Positions 8,821 to 18,153 of a stretch of DNA of 30,846 nt are shown piece by piece. The notes beneath the pieces were generated by a model. The model was not told where the DNA came from and searched no databases. It saw nothing but the letters and a program-made list of their open reading frames with translations. Numbering within the stretch: position 1 is the first letter of the stretch; the number at the start of each line of letters is the position of its first letter. Both the position numbers and the translations under genes were made by a program. Location of the stretch: contig DHZF01000043.1 of assembly GCA_002414505.1 (NCBI GenBank), positions 1-30,846 of the forward strand, read 5' to 3'. The stretch comes from Hyphomonas sp. UBA5111. GTDB taxonomy: Bacteria > Pseudomonadota > Alphaproteobacteria > Caulobacterales > Hyphomonadaceae.

Positions 8821-9462
8821 TCAGCCCTCAGCGCGGATGCCCGCCGCCATGATGATGACGGTCTCATCGCTTTCGCTGGCAGTCAGTTCACCGCCCAGAC
8901 CGTCACAGATGATCTTGGAGAACAGGGGCTGGATCGTCTCCGGCCGCCAGCCATCTTCCGGCTCGATTCCCTTGATACCATTGGCAATGTCGGGTCGCAG
9001 ACGGGCCCGCTTGCCTTTGCAGGTCAATGTGATGGTCAGGCCCACTTGCTCATTGCGAATGCGGACATGGATGACCCCGCCCCGCGGCAGGCAGTCGATC
9101 CCCATCATGACGAGGTTCATCATCATGCGCACATGCGAGAAGCTCAGATGGTCGGTCTGGATGTCGAATTCGATGCTGGGCCGGTGGCTCGCCACGAAAT
9201 TCTGGGTGATCTTGCGCGCTTCATGAATGTCGGCAGCGCCCGAATTCAGCCCGATCGAGCCGAAGGCATAGCGCAGGAACTGGATCCGCGCGCCAGCCTT
9301 CTCCGCGCCATCATGCAACAGGTCCTGTGCCTGAGCCTTCATTTCCATGTCACCGGGATCGTTCAGCAGATCCAGCGCATTGGTGACCGAGGAAACGGGC
9401 GAAACAAGGTCATGGCAGATGCGCGATGCGATGTACGCAGACAGGCGTGCAGGATCGATCAT
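8821..9462 (-). CDS. chpT: Histidine phosphotransferase ChpT-like
   Basis: In Caulobacter, ChpT relays phosphate from the hybrid kinase CckA to CtrA and CpdR, controlling cell-cycle transcription and proteolysis. This 213-residue protein begins with a helical-bundle dimerisation segment bearing the phosphoryl-accepting His17 in RICHDLVSPVSSVTNALDLL, then the degenerate ATP-lid-like C-terminal domain (LSFSHVRMMMNLVMMGIDCLPRGG, about 105-128; written here as two blocks LSFSHVRMMM and NLVMMGIDCL). The HATPase-like fold keeps no obvious N, G1 and G2 boxes, as expected of ChpT. Its neighbours are the receiver and cheR downstream and a small membrane protein upstream. The Shine-Dalgarno is weak, while a good -35 lies 62 bases upstream. 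Assignment rests on the His motif, length and organisation. Confidence 0.88.
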   Translation of the reverse strand: MIDPARLSAYIASRICHDLVSPVSSVTNALDLLNDPGDMEMKAQAQDLLHDGAEKAGARIQFLRYAFGSIGLNSGAADIHEARKITQNFVASHRPSIEFDIQTDHLSFSHVRMMMNLVMMGIDCLPRGGVIHVRIRNEQVGLTITLTCKGKRARLRPDIANGIKGIEPEDGWRPETIQPLFSKIICDGLGGELTASESDETVIIMAAGIRAEG

Positions 9463-9500
9463 GGATGGGAGCGCCCCGTTCTAGAGTTCAGATTTTGCGC

Positions 9501-9529
9501 AGGATTGTGTGAGCCGCCCGGTGTGTCAA
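9501..9529 (-). promoter_or_regulatory. Candidate promoter of chpT
   Basis: On the minus strand a perfect TTGACA (9529-9524) is followed after exactly 17 bases by AATCCT (9506-9501), 38 bases before the chpT start. Only the -35 is strong. The site would let chpT, the receiver and cheR be transcribed separately from the ydb genes upstream. Confidence 0.42.
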
Positions 9530-9544
9530 TCAAGGCTGTATGAA

Positions 9545-9805
9545 CTATTGGCGATATTCGACATTCTGCTCAGTTGTGTCTTCCGGCCGCTCCATATCAT
9601 CATAACCATGCCGCGCGCTATGGAAGGTCAGCAGGAACAGGCCAATGGAGAGGCCGAGCGTCATCACACCGCCCAGAATATAGGCGAGCCAGCCATGACC
9701 GGAGAGGCCATCGGCATTGCTTTCCCACAGCAGCGATATGCCCCAGAGCATCAAGCCCAGAAGCACGAAGCTGGCGACTATCCAGAAGATCAGCTTGCGC
9801 GACAT
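9545..9805 (-). CDS. Small two-helix membrane protein of unknown function
   Basis: I do not recognise this 86-residue protein. It has two hydrophobic helices, about residues 6-26 (FWIVASFVLLGLMLWGISLL) and 40-61 (LAYILGGVMTLGLSIGLFLL), joined by a short loop of mixed charge. A hydrophilic, mostly acidic tail follows (HGYDDMERPEDTTEQ). By the positive-inside rule the MSRK start lies inside, so both ends are probably cytoplasmic. AGGTGA 6 bases upstream of ATG at 9805 makes it a convincing gene despite its size. It sits 36 bases after ydbL and 82 before chpT, so it may belong to the envelope operon or be the lead gene of the signalling group. Confidence 0.75.
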   Translation of the reverse strand: MSRKLIFWIVASFVLLGLMLWGISLLWESNADGLSGHGWLAYILGGVMTLGLSIGLFLLTFHSARHGYDDMERPEDTTEQNVEYRQ

Positions 9806-9841
9806 GAAGATTCACCTACGCCGGACGGCGCCGGAAACAAG

Positions 9842-10192
9842 CTATTTCTGTTTCCAGGTGCCGCTGGCGTCCATGTACCATTGGCCACGGCTCAGCTTGG
9901 CGATCTGTTTTTCGCCCGTGATGCGGGCCACTTCCGCCACCGTGGTGCCGGTTTCAGCAGCAACTTGGGCGTATTTGGCAGCGCGTCGGTTGTTGATCTC
10001 CTGAACCTTGCGGATCAGGGCCGGGTCGCCGGACCCGATGACGCCGAGGCGCCCATCAATGCGCTCACCGACCTCACCCGCCTCGATGGCGGCGTCGATT
10101 ACAGGATCACCCGCCGAAGCGGCTGGGGCCAATGTGGCCAGCCCGAATGCCAGGGCCAGGGCAGCGAAAAAAGTGCGAAGGGATTTCATCAT
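9842..10192 (-). CDS. ydbL: YdbL-family (DUF1318) periplasmic protein
   Basis: A 116-residue exported protein. The signal peptide is MMKSLRTFFAALALAFGLAT onward, with a likely cut after AASA (residue 27). The DUF1318 domain then has VIDAAIEAGEVGERIDGRLG, the conserved AEVARITGEKQIAKL stretch and the C-terminal GQWYMDASGTWKQK. In E. coli ydbL is the third gene of the ydbH-ynbE-ydbL operon and is reported to assist the YdbH-YnbE lipid bridge. The order ydbH, ynbE, ydbL is preserved here with gaps of 76 and 22 bases. AGGAG lies 5 bases before the first ATG; the second ATG at 10189 is also possible. Confidence 0.9.
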   Translation of the reverse strand: MMKSLRTFFAALALAFGLATLAPAASAGDPVIDAAIEAGEVGERIDGRLGVIGSGDPALIRKVQEINNRRAAKYAQVAAETGTTVAEVARITGEKQIAKLSRGQWYMDASGTWKQK

Positions 10193-10214
10193 ATCGTCTC
10201 CTGATTTCGCGAGT

Positions 10215-10406
10215 TTAGAACAGGTCCGGATTGTCCGCGATCAGGTCTTCGACTTCCTTGTCGAGGATCACGCGGACTTCCTGGGTAATATTGACGTTCA
10301 AATCGATCTTGATCGGCTTGTCGGAGGGTTCGATGCGGACTGTCGGCGTGCAGGCAACCAGTGCTGCCACGCCCGCGCCAGCCAGCAGAGCTTTGGAAAA
10401 ATTCAT
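10215..10406 (-). CDS. ynbE: YnbE-family small outer-membrane lipoprotein
   Basis: A 63-residue lipoprotein with the signal MNFSKALLAGAGVAA and lipobox LVAC (16-19), so mature Cys19 would be acylated. The rest carries TPTVRIEPSDKPIKIDLNVNI (split here as TPTVRIEPSDK and PIKIDLNVNI), the strand pattern that in E. coli YnbE polymerises with the C-terminus of YdbH to join inner and outer membranes. The ATG at 10406 is chosen because GAGGAG lies 8 bases upstream. An ORF extension to 10463 would place charged residues before the signal sequence. It lies between ydbH and ydbL, as in E. coli. Confidence 0.9.
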   Translation of the reverse strand: MNFSKALLAGAGVAALVACTPTVRIEPSDKPIKIDLNVNITQEVRVILDKEVEDLIADNPDLF

Positions 10407-10482
10407 CAGGATTCGCTCCTCAGGGTTCAGCGGCGACCATGACATAAGCAACCTTAACGTCAATGAAGTTGGTCGTTGCGCG

Positions 10483-13400
10483 CTATTCAGATTCGTCGAG
10501 CCGTTTCGCCGTGACCTGTTTCACAACTTCATCCGTCAGGCTCTTCTGACTGGTATAATACTGGGCGTTGCGCAAGAGTTCCCCCAGCGCTGAATTGACG
10601 GTGATCGTGAACAGGAAGGGCTGGCCGGTCAGCACTTGGTTTCCATCCCCATACGCAATCCCCTTCCGGCTCTTGCCTTCCAGGATCAGGGAAATCGTCA
10701 TCCGGTCCCGCACATTGCCGTCGAGCCCGAGTTCGAGAACGGTAAAATCGAAATCCTTCAGCGCCTCAAACGCCATTTTGGCATTCGGATCAGCCGCACC
10801 GGCGGAATCCCCGGCCGAGCCCTGATAGGAGATGTAGCCGCCTGTGGCGTCGGCTTTCAGACGGGCGTCACGGACAAGGATATTCGTACCATCAATGTCG
10901 ATAGGGAACCGGCCGGACACGGTGCCCGTGGCCCGCGTGTCCGGCAGTTTCAGCACTTCCACGAGTTTTGCCAATTCGATGGCATCCGCCGTGACTTCAA
11001 TGTTCTGCTGTTCCCCGCCCAGCGTCCATACAAAGGAGGGCAGCGCGAGCGTGCCGCCCGCGAAGGGGAAGGAGGCTGACTCGACCTTGAATTGCGTTCC
11101 TTCGACAAGCTGGAAGATGATCTCGCCATTTTCCAGCGGAACACCGGGATTCAACCGCTCAACCAAAATGGTCTGACCGGGCTCTGTGGTCAGCGCGAGA
11201 AGCTCGCTGAATGTCACGGTGCCGTTGACGCCCTGCACCCGGCCAAGCCGGGTTGTCTGGAAGCCAAATTCAGACACCGATACCTGACCCGTCCCTTCGA
11301 TCTTTCCTTCGACGATGTCGAACCGCGCAGACGCCGCAAGTCCGCCGCGCGCATCGGTGAAGACGCCGCGTAGCCGGTCCGACAGCCGCCAGGGCTGCAA
11401 TCCGCCCGGTTCAAATTGCAGGTCACGGCTCTCGATGCCCGCGCTCCCGCTCAGCTTCGTCACATCAAGGCGCAACAACGTGTCCGCCACGCTGATCCCG
11501 TTGGAGGCCAGCCTCAGGGGCCCCGTCATGTAGAAATCCGCACCATTGAGCGTTGCGTCCAAATCTGCCGTCAGGGGCTGGTAGAGCGGGTCATCGCGAT
11601 AATCCCGGATGATCACGCCATCGGCGCTCATGCCGCCCTTCACGCCGCTGTCTCCGGTCGTGCCATCGAAGCGGAAGTCGCTGGAAGTGACGTTGGCAGG
11701 AATGAGCGAGCCGTTGAATGTGGTTGCGCCCAGTCGGGCCGAAAGCGCGGGGGCGGCGTTGACGCGCGTGGCAATGCCCAATCTGAGGGCGTCCCCCTCA
11801 ATGGTGAGGGTTTCCTCGCCAATGTTCAGGGCCAGCGCGACCGTGTCCGAGACGGCTGATACGCTTGCGGTCTTGCCGCCCGTCCAGTCGATCGCGGCAT
11901 TGGTGAACTTCACCGTGCCGGAATTGGACGAAAAGGCGACCGGAAGCGACAGGTCTCCCAGTCTGGTCGCACCTGCGAACCCGGCCCCCGGCGCAACGAA
12001 ATCCTTGCCTTCAGGACAGATCGGCGTCCTGAAGGCGCCAAGACTGACAGACCCAAAGCGCAGCCCCTGGCTGTTCAGCGTCAGGCAGGCCCGGTTCGGT
12101 GTGGACACCCGCCACCCGGCCTTGCTCGACGCGACAAGAAGTTCTCCGGCAACACTGGTAGAGTTCAGATCGAAGCCGGACAGGTTTCCAGCCACGCCGA
12201 TGCGGCCAGACGTTTGAAGGGTCATCTCCCCTTCGCCGACACGCTCATAGTCGATCTGCTTGAGATTGGCCGATAGGGTGCGCCCGCCCGCTGTCCACGG
12301 CGACAGGCTCAGACCCGTTGCGTTGAACCGGGACAGTCCGGCCTCACCCATGCGGACATCAAGGTCTGCGGAGAAGGCCGGGAGGCCACCACCGGTCATG
12401 TCGAGATGCCCCGTCACGGACCGGTCATGCCCTGCCCAGGAAAGCCAGCGGCCTTCCGGCCCCGGCTCAATATCGAGCGCGAGCCCGGATTGAGAGGTTA
12501 ATTGCAATGGCCCCTCCGCCGAGATCGCCCAGCCCTCCGCGCTGCGCCGGGCCTGAACGGACGCGGCCCCATCGAACGCTGCCAGAATACGGCGAAGCGC
12601 GTCCGTGAGGCTGGTCTCATGTGCGGCGAACGTGTCGGGCAAATTCACGAAGTCGAGCAATTGGCTGGTCGTTCCAGCGTTCAGTGACGTGCCGGCTGTC
12701 GACAGGTCAGCTTCGAACCCGATGTCGCCGTCAACGGACCGCAAGAGCGTTCCGCGGATCGAGGCCGCCTGCGCCCGCCCCTGCGGGATTTCCAGACTGC
12801 TGGCAGAGGCGAGGATTGGACCGGTCACGCGTCCCGCTTCGCCTGCAAGATCGACCTCCAGCGAAATGTCGCGACCGGCAAACGCGCTGCCGGACACTTT
12901 GGCGGCGCTCGCTTCGGCGGAGGCCTCAACCAGAGCAGTGAGGATCGAGTCGAGGTCCGAGGATGGCAGGCGGGCCAGAATGGCACGGCCACGCGTGGCT
13001 GCCTCCGAGACGGCATAGCCGCCCCAGGCTGCGCTCGTGATGTCGCCATCCCAGACAATTTGTGTGTCGCCCTCTCCGCTGAGCGGCGAGTTCAGCAGGG
13101 CGGTCAGCTGGACGTCACGGGCCTGAACGCCCCGAACATCGGCCTCGGCCAGATCGAGAAACGCCTCGCCTTCCAATTGGCCGTCGCTTGCGGTCACATC
13201 GATCCGGCCTTCCGACCAGACCAGCGTACCGTCCGGCCCGGACAGGGACACCGGGTCCAGCGTCATCTGCAATGTGCCAGATTGCGGGAATTCGCCTTCC
13301 AGATTGACCGACGCGCCGATCTCGCCGGCGCTCGTGACCAGCACGAGGCGCCCATCGGTAATCTTCACCGGTGGCAGAGCGCTGCTACCTTCCCCGCCAG

Positions 13401-13824
13401 AACTGCTGCTGCCGAGGCTTTCAAGCCCGTAAAAGCGAATGCCGCGATCATCCAGTGTGCCGCGCAATTCAGGCGCCGTGATCGCCACAGCCCCAAGCGA
13501 CGGGACCAGGCCCTTCCAGGTGAGGTTTGCCGTCACGTCTTCCGCCCTGAAGGGCACATGCTCGCCGGATTTGACCCGGACACCGGAAATCACCGCGCCG
13601 CCGGGCCCGAGGCGCTCGATATTCGCTTCGCAGACCAGGGATTGCTCGTGGCACCATTGGGCAAGGGCCTGATGGGCAATGTACTTCCGTCCCAGCCAGG
13701 TGAGGGCTACAAACAGGAGGATCAAGGTCAGGACCGCAACCAACAGCCACCGCCCCCATTTCAGGCGCCGCCTGCCCGTCTTCGAGCCTTCAACCTCTAA
13801 ATCTTTGTAATGTGGCGTATTCAC
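10483..13824 (-). CDS. ydbH: YdbH-family AsmA-like intermembrane phospholipid bridge protein
   Basis: A 1,113-residue protein with one N-terminal membrane helix (about 26-44) after a basic stretch (GRRRLKWGR), then a long beta-rich periplasmic part typical of AsmA-like or TamB/YhdP-like bridges. In E. coli, YdbH with YnbE and YdbL acts redundantly with TamB and YhdP in moving phospholipid to the outer membrane. The conserved C-terminus includes QPFLFTITVNSALGELLRNA and ends in a helix (SLTDEVVKQVTAKRL). E. coli YdbH is near 880 residues, so this one is about 230 longer, which fits the lengthy repeat body of alphaproteobacterial members. The start is GTG with GGAA 8 bases upstream. It heads the operon and diverges from the M23 peptidase. 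Confidence 0.9.
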   Translation of the reverse strand: MNTPHYKDLEVEGSKTGRRRLKWGRWLLVAVLTLILLFVALTWLGRKYIAHQALAQWCHEQSLVCEANIERLGPGGAVISGVRVKSGEHVPFRAEDVTANLTWKGLVPSLGAVAITAPELRGTLDDRGIRFYGLESLGSSSSGGEGSSALPPVKITDGRLVLVTSAGEIGASVNLEGEFPQSGTLQMTLDPVSLSGPDGTLVWSEGRIDVTASDGQLEGEAFLDLAEADVRGVQARDVQLTALLNSPLSGEGDTQIVWDGDITSAAWGGYAVSEAATRGRAILARLPSSDLDSILTALVEASAEASAAKVSGSAFAGRDISLEVDLAGEAGRVTGPILASASSLEIPQGRAQAASIRGTLLRSVDGDIGFEADLSTAGTSLNAGTTSQLLDFVNLPDTFAAHETSLTDALRRILAAFDGAASVQARRSAEGWAISAEGPLQLTSQSGLALDIEPGPEGRWLSWAGHDRSVTGHLDMTGGGLPAFSADLDVRMGEAGLSRFNATGLSLSPWTAGGRTLSANLKQIDYERVGEGEMTLQTSGRIGVAGNLSGFDLNSTSVAGELLVASSKAGWRVSTPNRACLTLNSQGLRFGSVSLGAFRTPICPEGKDFVAPGAGFAGATRLGDLSLPVAFSSNSGTVKFTNAAIDWTGGKTASVSAVSDTVALALNIGEETLTIEGDALRLGIATRVNAAPALSARLGATTFNGSLIPANVTSSDFRFDGTTGDSGVKGGMSADGVIIRDYRDDPLYQPLTADLDATLNGADFYMTGPLRLASNGISVADTLLRLDVTKLSGSAGIESRDLQFEPGGLQPWRLSDRLRGVFTDARGGLAASARFDIVEGKIEGTGQVSVSEFGFQTTRLGRVQGVNGTVTFSELLALTTEPGQTILVERLNPGVPLENGEIIFQLVEGTQFKVESASFPFAGGTLALPSFVWTLGGEQQNIEVTADAIELAKLVEVLKLPDTRATGTVSGRFPIDIDGTNILVRDARLKADATGGYISYQGSAGDSAGAADPNAKMAFEALKDFDFTVLELGLDGNVRDRMTISLILEGKSRKGIAYGDGNQVLTGQPFLFTITVNSALGELLRNAQYYTSQKSLTDEVVKQVTAKRLDESE

Positions 13825-13914
13825 TGATGGTTCCGGCTTGCTTCTTGCTTTGGTTGGCTACTAGGATTTGTAGGAGAGCAAGAAGGCCAAATTGAGCAAA
13901 ATTGTCGTTTCTTA

Positions 13915-13932
13915 ACGTATAAACGGTATAAA
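13915..13932. promoter_or_regulatory. Tandem GTATAAA repeats in the ydbH / M23 divergent region
   Basis: Two abutting 9-base units, ACGTATAAA (13915-13923) and CGGTATAAA (13924-13932), lie in the 179-base divergent gap. They give two TATAAA -10 candidates for the M23 gene. TTGTCG (13902-13907) lies 19 bases before the second and TTGAGC (13892-13897) lies 20 bases before the first, which is longer than ideal. The repeat could equally be an operator. Confidence 0.35.
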
Positions 13933-14003
13933 AGGTCCTTCTGACATTCACAGTCCTGAGAGACAGAGGTGCTGGGTGGCACTGGAGTGAGGGAGAGCGC
14001 GCC

Positions 14004-15383
14004 ATGATGCATGACGTGAGTACAATTGAGACTAATACCGCCGAGCCAAGCCGCACGGTGTCGCATGGGCTGAAAAGCCTGGTCGTATTGGGCCTGCTGG
14101 GATCTGTCTCGGCAGTTCTGGGCCTGGTCACGATCGGCCCGTCCAACGATCCGGTCGGAATGGGGGCCGCGCACGCCTCCCCGGCCCCGCCGCCGCTGGC
14201 GACGACACTTCTGTCCGCCACGGAATTCGAGCCCGGTCTCGGCACTCCTGATCATTTGAGCGACACGCTGAAGAGCCGCGAAACACTGACCGAACTGGTT
14301 ACCCGGCTCGGCGCGCAGCCTTCCGATGCCGCCGCCGCGCTGCACACGATCTATGAGAAGGAATTGCTGGATCCACGGCGCCTGCGCCCTGGGGTCAAGG
14401 CAGATGCCTTCATCACGAATGGCCAGCTGACCGCCCTGAACATCAAGGCAGATGCCGAACGCAACCTCTTCATCACCCGCTCGGCCTCCGGTGGCTGGAC
14501 GGCCAGCGAGCTGAAAGCCCGCCTCAGCCCGACCTATCACCGTGTGGCTGCGCCGATCGAAACCTCGATCTATGAGGCTGCCCGCAAGCTGGGCGCCGGT
14601 GACCAGCAGGTCGTCGATTTTGCCAGCGCCTTTGCCTATGACGTGGATTTCCAGCGGGAAATCCATCCGGGGGACTCCTTCGAAATGGTCTATGAGACAC
14701 AGGTCGATGAGCACGGCACGCCGGTGAAGAGTGGTGACCTTGTCTATGCCAAGCTGAACGGACGCGCCCTGACTCGCGGCTTCTACCGTTTCGCGCCGAG
14801 CGATGACGGAGTGCCCGATTATTTCGACGAGAATGGCGAGAGCGCCACGAAATTCCTGATGAAGACGCCGATCAATGGGGCGCGCCTGTCGTCATCCTTC
14901 GGCAATCGTCGCCATCCGATCTCCGGCTATAACCGCCTGCACAAGGGCACCGATTTCGCCGCCCCGTCCGGCACGCCGATCTATGCGGCCGGCAATGGCA
15001 CGGTGGAGCGCGCGAGCCGCTATGGCGGCTATGGCAATTATGTCCGCATCAAGCACACCAACAATTACAAGACCGCCTATGCGCACATGTTGCGCTATGG
15101 ACCGGGTGTGCGTGCCGGCAAGCGGGTCCGCCAGGGCGACGTCATCGGCTATGTCGGATCCACCGGCGCCTCGACGGGTCCGCATCTGCATTATGAAGTC
15201 TATATCAAGGGCAAGCCGGTCAATGCGATGAAGCTGAAACTGCCGACCGGGCGCAAGCTGGCGGAAACGCCGGACATGCTGGCCGAGTTCGAGGCCCGCA
15301 AGGCCGAGATCGACGCCATCCGCACGGCCCAAGGCGCGCAATTGATGGCGGCCACCCCGCTGGTCAATCCACGCTCACCGTAA
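14004..15383 (+). CDS. M23 family (LytM-type) peptidoglycan metallopeptidase
   Basis: A zinc endopeptidase that cuts peptidoglycan cross-links, acting in the periplasm. The 459-residue protein has an N-terminal membrane anchor (about 23-45), a middle helical segment (about 90-250) and a C-terminal M23 domain (about 290-405). Zinc ligands are His313 and Asp317 (HKGTDFAAP) and His396 (HLHYE), with His361 and His394 as the other active-site histidines. All are present, so it should be active, unlike LytM proteins that only activate amidases. ATG at 14004 follows GGGAGAG; the next ATG at 14007 is equivalent. It diverges from ydbH and ends at the strong terminator. It resembles MepM-like or DipM-related cell-wall proteins, with the exact relation unresolved. 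Confidence 0.92.
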   Translation: MMHDVSTIETNTAEPSRTVSHGLKSLVVLGLLGSVSAVLGLVTIGPSNDPVGMGAAHASPAPPPLATTLLSATEFEPGLGTPDHLSDTLKSRETLTELVTRLGAQPSDAAAALHTIYEKELLDPRRLRPGVKADAFITNGQLTALNIKADAERNLFITRSASGGWTASELKARLSPTYHRVAAPIETSIYEAARKLGAGDQQVVDFASAFAYDVDFQREIHPGDSFEMVYETQVDEHGTPVKSGDLVYAKLNGRALTRGFYRFAPSDDGVPDYFDENGESATKFLMKTPINGARLSSSFGNRRHPISGYNRLHKGTDFAAPSGTPIYAAGNGTVERASRYGGYGNYVRIKHTNNYKTAYAHMLRYGPGVRAGKRVRQGDVIGYVGSTGASTGPHLHYEVYIKGKPVNAMKLKLPTGRKLAETPDMLAEFEARKAEIDAIRTAQGAQLMAATPLVNPRSP

Positions 15384-15397
15384 GGGATTTGAACTAC

Positions 15398-15435
15398 AAA
15401 AAGGCCCCGGCCGATTCTGCGGCCGGGGCCTTTTT
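15398..15435. terminator. Bidirectional intrinsic terminator between the M23 gene and clpB
   Basis: A perfect 16-bp stem with a 6-base loop ATTCTG (15414-15419). The left arm AAAAAGGCCCCGGCCG (15398-15413) pairs with CGGCCGGGGCCTTTTT (15420-15435). U-tracts lie on both sides, so it can end M23 transcripts on + and clpB transcripts on -. It sits 14 bases after the M23 stop and 13 after the clpB stop. Confidence 0.95.
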
Positions 15436-15448
15436 GTTGGGAAAGACC

Positions 15449-18070
15449 TTAGTTCAGGGCCGCTGCACCTTTTGCGAACCCGTTCGGGACACCATTGATG
15501 GAGAGCTGGTCGCCCTCGACGCCGATCTCGATGGCCTCACCATCATGGATGCGGCCTTCCAGCAGGAGCCGGGCAAGCGGGTCCTGCAATTCCTTCTGGA
15601 TGACCCGCTTGAGCGGCCTTGCCCCATAGACCGGGTCGTAGCCACGCGCGGCCAGCCAGTTGCGGGCATCAAGGCTCAGTTCCAGCGTCATCTTCCGGTC
15701 CTTCAGCAACGCTTCGAGGCGCTCCATCTGGATGTCAACGATATGGTCGATCTCGCCACGGCCCAGCCGCTTGAAGAAGACGATCTCGTCGATCCGGTTG
15801 ATGAATTCCGGCCGGAAATGCATGCGGATGGCCCCCATGACAGCATCCTTGGCCGCGTCCGACACATCGCCCTCTTCGCCGCTCGCCAGCGCATCTGCGC
15901 CGAGGTTCGATGTCATGATGATGATCGTGTTCTTGAAGTCGACCGTACGGCCCTGACCATCGGTCAAGCGGCCATCATCGAGGACCTGCAACAGCGTGTT
16001 GAACAGGTCCGGATGGGCCTTTTCGACTTCGTCGAACAGGATGACCTGATAGGGTCGGCGCCGGACCGATTCCGTCAGCACACCACCTTCATCATAGCCG
16101 ACATAGCCGGGAGGCGCGCCGATCAGACGCGCGACGGAATGCTTCTCGGAAAATTCCGACATGTCGAGCCGCAGGATCGCGGTATCGTCATCGAACATGA
16201 ATTCGGCCAGCGCCTTGGTCAACTCGGTCTTGCCGACACCGGTCGGACCGACAAACAGGAAAGAGCCGATGGGCCGGTTCGGATCCTGCAGGCCTGCACG
16301 CGCACGGCGCACGGCATTGGAGACAGCCTCCAGCGCCGCATCCTGGCCAACGACCCGCTTGCGCAAATCGTCTTCCATCTTGAGCAGCTTCTCGCGCTCG
16401 CCTTCCATCATCTTGTCGACAGGAATGCCCGTCCACTTCGAGACAACAGCAGCGATATGCTCTGGACGGACGACTTCGGATACCAGGCCGCCGTCGCCTT
16501 GGTCATCCTCGCTGCCTTCGACTTCGGCGATCAGCTTTTCGAGCTGCGGGATGGTCGCGAATTTCAGTTCGGACGCCTTGGCGAGATCGCCCTGGCGCTG
16601 GGCTTCCGCCATATCGGCATAGGCCCGGTCGAGCTGCTCTTTCGCAGAGGCAGCGCCCTTCAGCTTGTTCTTCTCGGCTGACCATGTGGACGTCAGTTCG
16701 TCAGACTTTGTCTGCAGGTCTGCAATCTCGCTCTCGATCGTCTTCAGGCGGTCAACGGAAGCGGCATCCTTTTCCTTCTTGAGGGCTTCGGCTTCGATCC
16801 GGAGCTGCAGGAGGCGGCGGTCGATTTCGTCCAATTCTTCAGGTTTGGAGTCGACCTGCATGCGCAGGCGCGCGGAGGCCTCGTCCATCAAGTCGATGGC
16901 CTTGTCCGGCAGGAACCGGTCCGTGATGTAGCGGTTCGACAAATTCGCAGCAGACACGATCGCCGCATCCGATACGCGAATCCCGTGATGGGCCTCATAC
17001 CGGCCTTTCAGGCCACGGAGAATGGAAATCGTATCGGCCACGGTCGGCTCATCGACGAAGACCGCCATGAACCGGCGCGCCAGGGCTGGATCGCCTTCAA
17101 CATGCTTGCGGTACTCGTCGAGCGTGGTCGCACCGATACAGTGCAGCTCGCCGCGGGCCAATGCAGGCTTCAGCAAATTGGAGGCATCCATCGCGCCATC
17201 GGCCTTGCCTGCGCCCACCAGCGTATGCATCTCATCAATGAACAGGACGACGCCGCCTTCCGCCTGCTGAACTTCATTCAGCACGGCTTTCAGGCGCTCC
17301 TCGAATTCACCGCGAAACTTCGCCCCGGCGATCAGCGCGCCCATGTCGAGCGCAAGCAGGCGTTTGCCCTTCAGGCTTTCCGGCACATCGCCATTGACGA
17401 TGCGCAGCGCCAAGCCTTCGGCGATGGCGGTTTTACCCACGCCGGGTTCACCGATCAGGACGGGATTGTTCTTGGACCGGCGGGACAGGACCTGGATTGC
17501 GCGGCGGATTTCCTCGTCGCGTCCGATGACGGGGTCGAGCTTGCCTTCGCGGGCATCCTTGGTCAGGTCGCGGGCATATTTCTTGAGCGCCTCATAACCT
17601 TCCTCGGCATTCTCGCTGTCGGCCGTGCGGCCCTGGCGAAGCTCGGCCACCGCGCCTTCAAGGCCAGAGGGCGTGACGCCGGCATTTGCCAGCACGTCTG
17701 CAGCCGGATCATTCTTCAGGCTGGCCAGGGCCAGCAACAGACGCTCGACGGTGACAAAGCTGTCGCCCGCCTTCTTGGCGCCCTCTTCTGCGGCCTGGAA
17801 AAGCTGGGCCCCTGCCTGTTCGAGCCGCAAGCCGGAACTTGCGCCCTGCACTTTGGGCAATTTGCCAAGCGCGGTATCGACGCCTTGTGCCACCAGTTCC
17901 GGCCGTCCGCCGCTTGCGCGGATCAGGTTCACGGCCAGCTGGTCGCGGTCTTCCAGCATGGTTTTCAGGACATGGGCCGGTGTCAGCACCTGGTGCCCGT
18001 TTGCGAGGGCAGCCGTCTGGGCGCCCTGGATGATCGCGCGGGCGCGTTCGGTATATTGTTCAATATTCAT
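15449..18070 (-). CDS. clpB: ATP-dependent chaperone (disaggregase) ClpB
   Basis: A hexameric AAA+ disaggregase that works with DnaK to pull apart aggregated protein after heat stress. In 873 residues it has an N-domain (about 1-145), NBD1 with Walker A GEPGVGKT (207-214) and Walker B VVLFIDE (274-280), a coiled-coil M-domain (about 410-525) rich in Lys, Glu and Gln, and NBD2 with GPTGVGKT (608-615), GYVG pore loop (655-658) and VILFDE (676-681). All motifs are intact. ATG at 18070 has AAGGGG about 7 bases upstream. It follows the DUF4167 gene across a terminator, so it probably has its own promoter. The final DUF4167 terminator and a heat-shock-like box upstream fit independent heat induction. 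Confidence 0.98.
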   Translation of the reverse strand: MNIEQYTERARAIIQGAQTAALANGHQVLTPAHVLKTMLEDRDQLAVNLIRASGGRPELVAQGVDTALGKLPKVQGASSGLRLEQAGAQLFQAAEEGAKKAGDSFVTVERLLLALASLKNDPAADVLANAGVTPSGLEGAVAELRQGRTADSENAEEGYEALKKYARDLTKDAREGKLDPVIGRDEEIRRAIQVLSRRSKNNPVLIGEPGVGKTAIAEGLALRIVNGDVPESLKGKRLLALDMGALIAGAKFRGEFEERLKAVLNEVQQAEGGVVLFIDEMHTLVGAGKADGAMDASNLLKPALARGELHCIGATTLDEYRKHVEGDPALARRFMAVFVDEPTVADTISILRGLKGRYEAHHGIRVSDAAIVSAANLSNRYITDRFLPDKAIDLMDEASARLRMQVDSKPEELDEIDRRLLQLRIEAEALKKEKDAASVDRLKTIESEIADLQTKSDELTSTWSAEKNKLKGAASAKEQLDRAYADMAEAQRQGDLAKASELKFATIPQLEKLIAEVEGSEDDQGDGGLVSEVVRPEHIAAVVSKWTGIPVDKMMEGEREKLLKMEDDLRKRVVGQDAALEAVSNAVRRARAGLQDPNRPIGSFLFVGPTGVGKTELTKALAEFMFDDDTAILRLDMSEFSEKHSVARLIGAPPGYVGYDEGGVLTESVRRRPYQVILFDEVEKAHPDLFNTLLQVLDDGRLTDGQGRTVDFKNTIIIMTSNLGADALASGEEGDVSDAAKDAVMGAIRMHFRPEFINRIDEIVFFKRLGRGEIDHIVDIQMERLEALLKDRKMTLELSLDARNWLAARGYDPVYGARPLKRVIQKELQDPLARLLLEGRIHDGEAIEIGVEGDQLSINGVPNGFAKGAAALN

Positions 18071-18153
18071 CTACATCCCCTTTGAAAGGCAGATCATGGA
18101 AGGTTCTGGATGATGGCCCCGCTCAGCGGCAGCCGGTATCCGGTTCTTCCCTG

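Noticed and set aside
9806..9841. GC-rich inverted sequence after ydbL as terminator
   Set aside because: Short imperfect stems without a U-tract, so not a credible terminator.
15389..16681. 430-codon frame on the + strand
   Set aside because: Lies antisense to clpB, has no family motif, and begins inside the M23 terminator region. Long antisense frames are normal in GC-rich genes.
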